Shown here piece by piece: positions 1 to 4,556 of a DNA stretch of 5,087 nt; position 1 is the stretch's first letter; every line of letters begins with the position of its first letter. The stretch lies in NCBI GenBank assembly GCA_947455585.1, contig CANGOY010000164.1:1-5087 (forward strand), in the 5' to 3' direction. The stretch is from Comamonadaceae bacterium (lineage in GTDB: Bacteria > Pseudomonadota > Gammaproteobacteria > Burkholderiales > Burkholderiaceae_C). The notes under the pieces are model-generated. The model ran no database searches. It saw only the letters and a program-made list of their open reading frames with translations, and had not been told where the DNA came from. The position numbers and the translations under genes were made by a program.

Positions 1-334
1 CATCTTGAGCGACGAAGCATCTATGCTGACTGGCTCTATCGGCATGTTGCCTTCTGCTTCTTTGAACTCAAAGAACCAAGGCTTGTACGAACCTAGCCAC
101 GGCAGCGCCCCCGACATCGCTGGCAAAGGCGTGGCCAACCCCTTGGCTACCATCCTCAGCGCCGCGATGATGTTGCGCTTTAGCTTGAACCAAGCTACAG
201 CGGCTGATCGTATTGAGACAGCGGTGAAGGCAGTGTTGGCTCAAGGCCTGCGCACCCCCGACATCTACAGCGAAGGCACAACCAAAGTGGGTACGGCTCA
301 GATGGGTGATGCGGTGGTGAAGGCGTTGAGTTAA
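1..334 (+). CDS. leuB: 3-isopropylmalate dehydrogenase, C-terminal part (5' end outside window)
   Basis: This cytoplasmic enzyme of leucine biosynthesis oxidises and decarboxylates 3-isopropylmalate to 2-oxoisocaproate, using NAD+ and a divalent metal. Only the last 110 codons are present, reading from base 2 (base 1 is the end of a preceding codon) to TAA at 332-334; full-length LeuB is about 350-360 residues. The fragment opens with ILSDEASMLTGSIGMLPSAS, which carries the acidic residues of the metal/substrate site and the conserved GSIGMLPSAS stretch. LYEPSHGSAPDIAGKG and NPLATILSAAMMLR follow; these are the cofactor-binding loop and C-terminal helix typical of isopropylmalate dehydrogenases. 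Tartrate and isocitrate dehydrogenases share the fold, but the HGSAPDIAGKG and SIGMLPSAS wording fits LeuB. No frameshift is seen. It ends just before a strong terminator, so it is probably the last gene of its leu operon. Confidence 0.95.
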   Translation, partial: ILSDEASMLTGSIGMLPSASLNSKNQGLYEPSHGSAPDIAGKGVANPLATILSAAMMLRFSLNQATAADRIETAVKAVLAQGLRTPDIYSEGTTKVGTAQMGDAVVKALS

Positions 335-353
335 TTCAACATAACCTTGCTAA

Positions 354-384
354 CGAAAAACGCGCCTTTAAAGGCGCGTTTTTT
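354..384. terminator. Bidirectional Rho-independent terminator between leuB and the antitoxin gene
   Basis: Bases 356-383 form a perfect palindrome with arms AAAAACGCGCC and GGCGCGTTTTT around a TTTAAA centre. On the plus strand the GC-rich stem is followed by six T (379-384). On the minus strand the same palindrome gives another T-run, so it can end transcription from both sides. It lies 19 bases after the leuB stop codon. The minus-strand antitoxin stop codon (TAA, 383-385) overlaps its edge. One element therefore probably serves two convergent genes. Confidence 0.93.
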
Positions 385-670
385 ATTGGGCAGTTGCGTG
401 AAGCCGAAGCCCCAAAGCGTGAACTACTTTGATGATGGTCGCCAGCTCTGGGTTGCCCGTGGACGACAAAGCTTTGTAAAGGCTTTCACGACCAAGCCCC
501 GTATCGCGAGCCACTTGAGACATGCCCTTCGCACGCGCAATATCCCCTAGCGCCGCGGCAATCAAAGCGGAATCGCCCTCTTCTAACGCTGCCTCTAAAT
601 AGGCCGCCATGTCTTCTTCGGTTTTGAGATGCTCCGCAGCATCCCAAGTGCGGGTTGCGTTATTTGCCAT
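383..670 (-). CDS. higA: HigA-type antitoxin (HI1420-like addiction module antidote, HTH protein)
   Basis: This 95-residue protein resembles the 'addiction module antidote' family named after Haemophilus HI1420. Such proteins neutralise a RelE/HigB-like toxin made from the gene just upstream and usually repress their own operon. Residues about 10-45 (WDAAEHLKTEEDMAAYLEAA and the following EEGDSALIAAALGDIARAKG) form the family's N-terminal part. Residues about 48-85 (GMSQVARDTGLGRESLYKAL, then NPELATIIKVVHALGL) are a helix-turn-helix of the Xre/Cro type. The start is ATG at 670-668. An AGGAGA Shine-Dalgarno sequence lies at the right distance and overlaps the stop codon of the toxin gene, so translation is probably coupled. 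The gene ends inside the edge of the leuB terminator. The order toxin then antitoxin is that of higBA modules. Family assignment is firm; activity is inferred. Confidence 0.88.
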   Translation of the reverse strand: MANNATRTWDAAEHLKTEEDMAAYLEAALEEGDSALIAAALGDIARAKGMSQVARDTGLGRESLYKALSSTGNPELATIIKVVHALGLRLHATAQ

Positions 671-675
671 GTATC

Positions 676-681
676 TCTCCT
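676..681 (-). promoter_or_regulatory. Antitoxin ribosome binding site overlapping the toxin stop codon
   Basis: On the minus strand the toxin gene ends TAG and runs directly into GAGAGATAC before the antitoxin ATG. The sequence AGGAGA (plus-strand bases 681-676) therefore shares two bases with the stop codon and lies 5 bases before the ATG (8 if counted from AGG). This arrangement favours translational coupling and strong antitoxin synthesis. Confidence 0.75.
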
Positions 682-988
682 AAAGCATCTTTGCCATCTC
701 GTGTGCCGTCGCAATGTCGCGCGACTGACTGCCCTTATCACCACCAGCCAACAACACCACAAGTTCAGTGCCACGCTGGACAAAATAGATGCGATAGCCT
801 GGTCCGTGGTCAATGCGTAACTCTGATATGCCTGCGCCTACAGACTTTACATCGCCAAAATTACCCAAAGACAGTCGACGAATTCGAATATCAATTCGCG
901 CTCTCGTCATGCGATCACGCAGCGATGCAAACCAACGTGCGTAGTGTTCGGTTTGCCTAATTTCAATCGTCGCCTGATTGTATTCCAT
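680..988 (-). CDS. higB: HigB/RelE-ParE superfamily toxin (HI1419-like addiction module killer protein)
   Basis: This 102-residue basic protein belongs to the 'addiction module killer protein' family represented by Haemophilus HI1419, within the RelE/ParE superfamily. Members that have been studied mostly act as mRNA-cleaving toxins at the ribosome. The family signature runs through the C-terminal two thirds: RIRRLSLGNFGDVKSVG (residues about 35-51), ISELRIDHGPGYRIYF (54-69) and LLAGGDKGSQSRDIATA (79-95). The ATG at 988-986 is the first start after an in-frame TAA shortly upstream, so the N-terminus is well fixed. No good Shine-Dalgarno sequence precedes it, in contrast to the antitoxin gene 9 bases downstream. 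The length is normal and nothing appears broken. The gene starts 40 bases after the stop of the SRPBCC gene on the same strand; it may be co-transcribed with it or use its own promoter, which I could not identify. Confidence 0.88.
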   Translation of the reverse strand: MEYNQATIEIRQTEHYARWFASLRDRMTRARIDIRIRRLSLGNFGDVKSVGAGISELRIDHGPGYRIYFVQRGTELVVLLAGGDKGSQSRDIATAHEMAKML

Positions 989-1028
989 GGGATACTTGAT
1001 TTAAGGTGTGCTGTTCGGAGCAAATGAC

Positions 1029-1439
1029 TCACATCTCAACTGCGCGTTTCAACCCCCCAAGCGTGTGAGGCAAACATTTTTTAATTTGACTACCAATCAA
1101 TCGACCAAACACTGGCGAAAGTACACCCTCGAAAATAACGCGATGAACGGCCAAGGTTTGACCGTCCACCTCAGATAACTCATGTTCGAAGCGCATCACA
1201 CACAAAGGCAGTTTGCTCTCAACGGTGAATGAGGAATTAGGCACAACCTCCTTGAAAACAATTTTTGCTTTTGGCCCCTTTGTTGGTTGAAGATTACCCA
1301 AAGCACCAGATACAAAAGGACCTTCGATAGTAGAACTCTGGACATCTGGATCCCATAGTTTCCAACTCCCCACATCAGCGTACATAGCAAATACTTTTGC
1401 TATTGGCGCCTTGATAGCCACACATTCTTCGAATTTCAT
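1029..1439 (-). CDS. SRPBCC (polyketide cyclase/START-like) family protein, function unknown
   Basis: This 136-residue protein has the pattern of a small SRPBCC protein, a helix-grip fold with a deep hydrophobic ligand pocket. Residues 1-35 give the usual opening: a beta strand, then IKAPIAKVFAMYADVGSWKL and WDPDV. Middle strands follow (KAKIVFKEV, SFTVES, MRFEHEL). The end is FEGVLSPVFGRLIG and a long C-terminal helix LPHTLGGLKRAVE. The family includes polyketide cyclases, lipid or aromatic ligand carriers and stress proteins, so no reaction or ligand can be named. No signal peptide or membrane segment is seen. The start is ATG 1439-1437, with AGAGGA as a ribosome binding site 7 bases upstream. 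The gene is AT-rich compared with asd (sampled 60-base lines: 24 of 60 and 23 of 60 G+C, against 33 of 60 in asd), which suggests acquired DNA. It lies upstream of higBA on the same strand. Confidence 0.8.
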   Translation of the reverse strand: MKFEECVAIKAPIAKVFAMYADVGSWKLWDPDVQSSTIEGPFVSGALGNLQPTKGPKAKIVFKEVVPNSSFTVESKLPLCVMRFEHELSEVDGQTLAVHRVIFEGVLSPVFGRLIGSQIKKCLPHTLGGLKRAVEM

Positions 1440-1468
1440 GTACTCATCCTCTGAAAAATAAACGCGTC

Positions 1469-1496
1469 ATTATGAATTCATTCAGATCTAAATTAA
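1469..1496 (-). promoter_or_regulatory. Possible promoter of the SRPBCC gene
   Basis: Reading the minus strand, CATAAT (plus bases 1474-1469) matches five of six bases of the sigma-70 -10 box and lies about 30 bases before the SRPBCC ATG. The best -35 at a 16-base spacing is TTAATT (1496-1491), a weak match. The region is very AT-rich (18 of 60 G+C in 1441-1500). A 10-bp palindrome, ATGAATTCAT at 1472-1481, overlaps the -10 box and could be an operator, although such short AT-rich palindromes arise easily by chance. Confidence 0.35.
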
Positions 1497-1508
1497 TTCC
1501 TAATAGTT

Positions 1509-1521
1509 ACCTTTGAAAGGT
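1509..1521. repeat. Short perfect dyad, possible operator between divergent transcription units
   Basis: ACCTTT-G-AAAGGT is a perfect inverted repeat with a one-base centre. It lies between the divergent SRPBCC gene and the asd leader, centred about 48 bases upstream of the transcription start proposed for the leader. Its spacing is too tight for an RNA hairpin, so a protein-binding site is the more natural reading. No known regulator motif is recognised. Confidence 0.3.
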
Positions 1522-1550
1522 TTTACAGTCACTCGCAAGCCCCCATCCAC

Positions 1551-1556
1551 TACAAT
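1551..1556 (+). promoter_or_regulatory. Candidate -10 box of the asd leader transcript
   Basis: TACAAT matches five of six bases of the sigma-70 -10 consensus. Transcription would start around 1562-1564, that is at or just before the second in-frame ATG (1564) of the leader reading frame. The -35 is poor: GTCACT at a 17-base spacing is only a half match, and the better hexamer TTTACA (1522-1527) is 23 bases away, too far for a standard promoter. The call therefore rests on the -10 box and its position. Confidence 0.42.
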
Positions 1557-1563
1557 GGCAGCC

Positions 1564-1665
1564 ATGTTTCACGCTCGCTCGTTCTCTTTGAACTCCGCAG
1601 TCCCCGCACGGGTGGCTGCTTGCGCGCGTGCAATCACCATCAAAACCACGACCATTAAGGGCTAA
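1564..1665 (+). CDS. Candidate asd leader peptide rich in Thr/Ile/Lys codons (attenuation leader)
   Basis: A short reading frame lies upstream of asd. From ATG 1564 it encodes 33 residues, beginning MFHARSFSLNSAVPARV and ending AITIKTTTIKG before TAA (1663-1665). From an earlier in-frame ATG at 1555 it would be 36 residues. Nine of the last ten codons (1633-1662) are Ile (3), Thr (4) or Lys (2), all end products derived from aspartate semialdehyde, the product of the gene downstream. The stop codon lies 93 bases before the asd ATG and is followed by competing RNA helices. This resembles the E. coli thrL leader, which has a Thr/Ile run and attenuates thrABC. No Shine-Dalgarno sequence precedes either ATG. 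The position of the -10 box suggests a leaderless or nearly leaderless start at 1564. The reading frame and codon run are visible; the regulatory role is inferred. No known leader family was recognised from memory. Confidence 0.68.
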   Translation: MFHARSFSLNSAVPARVAACARAITIKTTTIKG

Positions 1666-1736
1666 ACGCTCCGGTTCGTCGTGCGCCCACCCGGCCAGAC
1701 GAGCCGGGCAAACAGTCTGGTCTGGCACTGTTTTCT
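1647..1736 (+). promoter_or_regulatory. Candidate transcription attenuator of the asd operon (competing RNA helices)
   Basis: Four segments can pair in alternative ways. Segment 1, CACGAC (1647-1652), lies inside the Thr-Thr-Thr codons and pairs with GTCGTG (1678-1683). Segment 2, CCGGTTCGTC (1671-1680), pairs with segment 3, GACGAGCCGG (1698-1707), in ten base pairs with one G-U. The 5' flank of segment 3, GCCAGAC (1694-1700), pairs perfectly with GTCTGGC (1720-1726), followed by ACTGTTTTCT as a modest U-tract. The 2:3 helix and this last helix share 1698-1700 and exclude each other. A ribosome stalled on the Thr/Ile codons would cover segment 1 and free 2:3 (read-through). A ribosome reaching the stop codon would cover part of segment 2 and allow the last helix (termination). 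Other helices also compete: CCCGGC/GCCGGG (1690-1695/1703-1708) and AAACAGT/ACTGTTT (1710-1716/1727-1733). The exact terminator is therefore uncertain, and control of asd translation is an alternative. Confidence 0.55.
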
Positions 1737-1758
1737 ACATTTGAAAAGGCGTTGAAAA

Positions 1759-2889
1759 ATGAGCAAGTTAGTAGGTTTAGTCGGTTGGCGCGGCATGGTC
1801 GGCTCGGTATTGATCGACCGCATGGTTCAAGAGAAGGATTTCGACCTGATCGAACCCGTGTTCTTCTCCACGTCTAACGCAGGTGGCAAAGCCCCCGCGC
1901 AAGCCAAGAACGAAACCACGCTCAAAGACGCCAACGACATCGAAGCACTGAAAAAGTGCGACATCGTGCTGACCTGCCAAGGTGGCGACTACACCAAAGA
2001 GGTGTACCCCAAGCTGCGCGCAGCGGGTTGGAACGGCCACTGGATTGACGCAGCTTCTAGCCTGCGCATGGCCGACGACGCCATCATCGTGCTCGACCCC
2101 GTCAACCGCAACGTCATCGACGCGGCCTTGAGCAAAGGCGGCAAAAACTGGATCGGCGGCAACTGCACCGTGAGCTTGATGCTCATGGGCTTGGGCGGCT
2201 TGTTCCAACACAACATGGTGGAGTGGGTCAGCGCCATGACGTACCAAGCGGCTTCGGGCGCGGGTGCACAAAACATGCGCGAGTTGCTGAGCCAAATGGG
2301 TGCTTTGCACGACGCCGTGAAAGACGACTTGGCCAACCCCTCTTCTGCCATCTTGGACATCGACCGCAAAGTGTCGGCCACCATGCGCAGCGCAGCGTTT
2401 CCTACCAAAAACTTCCGCAACACCGCCTTGGCTGGCAGCTTGATCCCTTGGATTGACGTGCCCGTGGAACACGGCCAAAGCAAGGAAGAGTGGAAAGGCG
2501 GTGCTGAGTGCAACAAGATCTTGGGCAACCCAGCGTTCCGCACGGCGGGCTCGATCCCAATCGACGGTTTGTGTGTGCGCATTGGCGCCATGCGTTGCCA
2601 CTCACAAGGCTTGACCATCAAGCTGAAAAAAGACGTGCCGATGGACGAGATCGAAAGCATCTTGGGCCAAGCCAACGACTGGGTCAAAGTGGTGCCGAAC
2701 GTGCGCGAAATCAGCGAACGTGACCTGACACCCGCAGCCGTGACCGGCACGCTCACTGTGCCAGTGGGTCGTCTGCACAAAATGGCGATGGGCAATGACT
2801 ACTTGGGCGCGTTCACCGTGGGTGACCAGCTTTTGTGGGGCGCTGCCGAGCCATTGCGCCGCATGCTGCGCATCCTGCTTGAAGCGTAA
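1759..2889 (+). CDS. asd: Aspartate-semialdehyde dehydrogenase (Gram-negative type)
   Basis: This enzyme reduces beta-aspartyl phosphate to aspartate semialdehyde with NADPH, the branch-point step towards lysine and diaminopimelate, threonine, methionine and isoleucine. The 376 residues fit the Gram-negative Asd family (about 370). The N-terminal nucleotide-binding loop is GWRGMVGS (9-16). The catalytic cysteine is C136 in GGNCTVSL, with Q163 in TYQAASGAGA. R274 and H281 in VRIGAMRCHSQ keep the seven-residue spacing of E. coli R267 and H274. All expected active-site residues are present. The start is ATG 1759, with AAGG (1746-1749) 9 bases upstream as a modest ribosome binding site; a TTG at 1741 is excluded by an in-frame TGA. 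fimV follows 21 bases after the stop with no visible terminator. The upstream leader peptide and helices suggest control by charged Thr/Ile/Lys tRNA. Confidence 0.97.
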   Translation: MSKLVGLVGWRGMVGSVLIDRMVQEKDFDLIEPVFFSTSNAGGKAPAQAKNETTLKDANDIEALKKCDIVLTCQGGDYTKEVYPKLRAAGWNGHWIDAASSLRMADDAIIVLDPVNRNVIDAALSKGGKNWIGGNCTVSLMLMGLGGLFQHNMVEWVSAMTYQAASGAGAQNMRELLSQMGALHDAVKDDLANPSSAILDIDRKVSATMRSAAFPTKNFRNTALAGSLIPWIDVPVEHGQSKEEWKGGAECNKILGNPAFRTAGSIPIDGLCVRIGAMRCHSQGLTIKLKKDVPMDEIESILGQANDWVKVVPNVREISERDLTPAAVTGTLTVPVGRLHKMAMGNDYLGAFTVGDQLLWGAAEPLRRMLRILLEA

Positions 2890-2910
2890 AACAAAGTAAT
2901 ATCTCAGAGT

Positions 2911-4551
2911 ATGAAAAAAGCCCACCGCTCTGCTGCTCATTTGTTTCAACAAACTGCTTTGTGTGCAGCCTTGTCCCTGTCGTTTTTCGGCAGTGCGCAG
3001 GCGCTCACTTTGAGTCGTCCTGTTGTGCAAAGCAAGCAGGGCGAGGCTTTGCGCGTCGAGATCGATGTCAGCGAAATCACCATTGCTGAACAAATCGAAC
3101 TTCAAGCCACGATTGCCAGCCCTGAGGTTTACAAAGCCGCCAAGGTAGAGGCACCTCTGGTCAACGGCCAACCGCTCGAGGTTCAGGTGCAACTGTTGCG
3201 CCGAGACCACGGATGGCCCTACATAAAAATCACCAGCAAACAGCCCATCACCAGTAACTTTTTGGATTTGCTGATTGATTTGCGCTGGGCCACTGGCCGC
3301 TTGTTGCGTGATGTGAGCCTGTCCATTGATGATGGCAGCACCAAAAAGTCGACCGCGCCGGTCATGCCGGGAACCATCGATGGCCGCGGCGGAAAAACGC
3401 CCATGCCATCGGTCAGTTCGACGGACGGCCAAATTCTGGTCAAACGTGGCGACACCGCCAGTGAATTGACAGCCAACAAAATGCCAGACAACGTGTCGTT
3501 GGAGCAAATGCTGGTCGCCCTACTGCGCAACAACCCCGATGCGTTTGTGGACGCCAACGTCAACCGCATGAAAGAAGGCGCTTTGCTGACCTTGCCAACC
3601 GAGCAAGAAGCCAAAGCCATTTCACGCGACGAAGCTCGCCGCGAAATTCAAGTTCAAACCAAAGACTTTGAAGCCTACCGCGCCGAACTGGCCGCTCGCG
3701 CCCCTGGCGGCAACGTGCCCAAGGTGGCCCGCGACAGTGCCGGCAAGCTAGAAGCCAAAGTCCAAAACAAAAACGCCAAGGCCAACCAAGACAAGTTGAC
3801 CTTGGCCAAGCCCGGCAAAAAAGACTCTGCTGCTGAAGAAAAAATTGCGCAGCAACGCGAAGCCCAAGACGTGGCTAGCCGCGCTGCCGAGCTGAGCCGT
3901 AACATTGCCGAACTGGGCAAGATTGCAGCGGCCACGGTGACCGGCGCAGCTGACGCGGCGTCTGACGCAACCTCTGCTGGCGGCGTGTTGCCCGTGGACG
4001 TGCCCGCCAGTGCAGCCGAAGCCAACGGCGAATGGCTCAACGAACTGCGCGAACACAGCCTCACGCCTGTGGGCGCTGGCAGCTTGATTGCCATCTTGGT
4101 GTTGGCAGGCTTGTGGCGCCGCCGTGCTTTGAATAAGAGTGAAGACGACATTCAAGGCTTGCCACCGCTCAACGTGAAGTTCAATTTGGACTTGCCCGAG
4201 CACGACCATCAAGAGCCCGTCGAGCGCGCCTACATCCACGATGTCGCCACACATGCACACGACACGCACGAGCACTCTCACGACCACGCTTATGACGAGG
4301 ATGAGCTCGAAGAAGAACACCTCCACAGCGCGGCTCAACCCGCTCGCCCCACCATGGAAATGCCCAACATTTCTTTGGACTTGGACGACGTGGGCAGCCC
4401 CAGCCCTTACCAAGTGCGCATTGACTTGGCCGACGAGCTGTGGAACCTGGGCCAGCTGCACACCAGCCGTGCTTTGATGGAAGAAGTGGCCAACGAAGCC
4501 TCGGGCGCTGACAAAGCAAAAGCCCTCAAGTGGCTGGCTGAACGAGGCTAA
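2911..4551 (+). CDS. fimV: FimV/HubP family polar landmark protein (short form, His-rich cytoplasmic segment)
   Basis: FimV/HubP proteins sit at the cell pole in the inner membrane, bind peptidoglycan and organise type IV pilus, flagellar or chemotaxis machinery. Order in the 546 residues: signal peptide 1-31 (KK start, hydrophobic core, likely cleavage AQA/L); N-terminal FimV domain about 32-140 (LTLSRPVVQSKQGEALRVEI onward); LysM-like module about 173-231 (ILVKRGDTASELTANKM, VSLEQMLVALLRNNPDAFV, NRMKEGALLTLP); Ala/Lys/Glu-rich, partly coiled-coil region about 232-370; transmembrane helix 387-402 followed by RRR, so the C-terminus faces the cytoplasm; acidic, His-rich linker 431-472; and a small C-terminal FimV/TPR-like domain about 499-546 (YQVRIDLADELWNLGQLHTS). 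It is much shorter than Pseudomonas aeruginosa FimV (about 900 residues), mainly in the cytoplasmic part. The start is ATG 2911, 21 bases after asd, with only a weak ribosome binding site (AGAG), so coupling to asd is possible. Confidence 0.9.
   Translation: MKKAHRSAAHLFQQTALCAALSLSFFGSAQALTLSRPVVQSKQGEALRVEIDVSEITIAEQIELQATIASPEVYKAAKVEAPLVNGQPLEVQVQLLRRDHGWPYIKITSKQPITSNFLDLLIDLRWATGRLLRDVSLSIDDGSTKKSTAPVMPGTIDGRGGKTPMPSVSSTDGQILVKRGDTASELTANKMPDNVSLEQMLVALLRNNPDAFVDANVNRMKEGALLTLPTEQEAKAISRDEARREIQVQTKDFEAYRAELAARAPGGNVPKVARDSAGKLEAKVQNKNAKANQDKLTLAKPGKKDSAAEEKIAQQREAQDVASRAAELSRNIAELGKIAAATVTGAADAASDATSAGGVLPVDVPASAAEANGEWLNELREHSLTPVGAGSLIAILVLAGLWRRRALNKSEDDIQGLPPLNVKFNLDLPEHDHQEPVERAYIHDVATHAHDTHEHSHDHAYDEDELEEEHLHSAAQPARPTMEMPNISLDLDDVGSPSPYQVRIDLADELWNLGQLHTSRALMEEVANEASGADKAKALKWLAERG
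4201..4326 (+). other. Histidine-rich acidic segment within fimV
   Basis: Codons 431-472 encode 11 histidines together with many Asp and Glu, including alternating HxH patterns such as THAHDTHEHSHDHAYDEDEL. The segment lies just after the transmembrane helix on the cytoplasmic side. Such stretches often bind divalent metals, but it could equally be a low-complexity flexible linker; no metal role is shown here. Confidence 0.6.
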
Positions 4552-4556
4552 GCCGC

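Noticed and set aside
655..960. Plus-strand 101-codon frame across the toxin gene
   Set aside because: It is opposite the higB gene, whose family signature is clear. Its translation looks random and Cys/His-rich.
383..1500. Insertion sequence or integron boundaries around the TA/SRPBCC block
   Set aside because: No transposase or integrase gene, no terminal inverted repeats and no convincing target-site duplication were found at the edges. The insertion is argued only from gene order and base composition.
1522..1556. TTTACA plus TACAAT as a standard sigma-70 promoter for the leader
   Set aside because: Both hexamers are good matches, but the 23-base spacer is far outside the usual 16-18, so they cannot work together in the ordinary way. 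Only the -10 box was kept.
1507..1728. Minus-strand 73-codon frame opposite the asd leader region
   Set aside because: It has no recognisable domain and it overlaps the better supported plus-strand leader and helices.
1710..1736. AAACAGT/ACTGTTT hairpin with short T-run as the sole asd attenuator terminator
   Set aside because: The stem is perfect but A-U rich (two G-C pairs) with a 10-base loop and only a few following T. It is also compatible with the 2:3 helix, so alone it would not explain a switch. It is mentioned as an alternative inside the attenuator entry.
1741..1758. Direct repeat TTGAAAA (1741-1747 and 1752-1758) before asd
   Set aside because: Two short A-rich copies around the ribosome binding site are easily explained by chance and by selection for an unstructured start region.
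1777..2795. Long open frames antisense to asd (274 and 268 codons)
   Set aside because: They lie fully opposite asd, whose protein is intact with all catalytic residues. Their translations show no recognisable domain and reflect the codon bias of the sense gene.
2602..3507. 301-codon open frame on the minus strand across the asd-fimV junction
   Set aside because: It overlaps two confidently assigned genes on the opposite strand and its translation resembles no family I recognise, so it is a shadow frame.
3748..4461. 237-codon minus-strand frame opposite fimV, with hydrophobic stretches
   Set aside because: The Val/Leu-rich stretches are the reverse complement of the Ala/Lys/Glu- and His/Asp-rich parts of fimV. 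No ribosome binding site or domain supports it.
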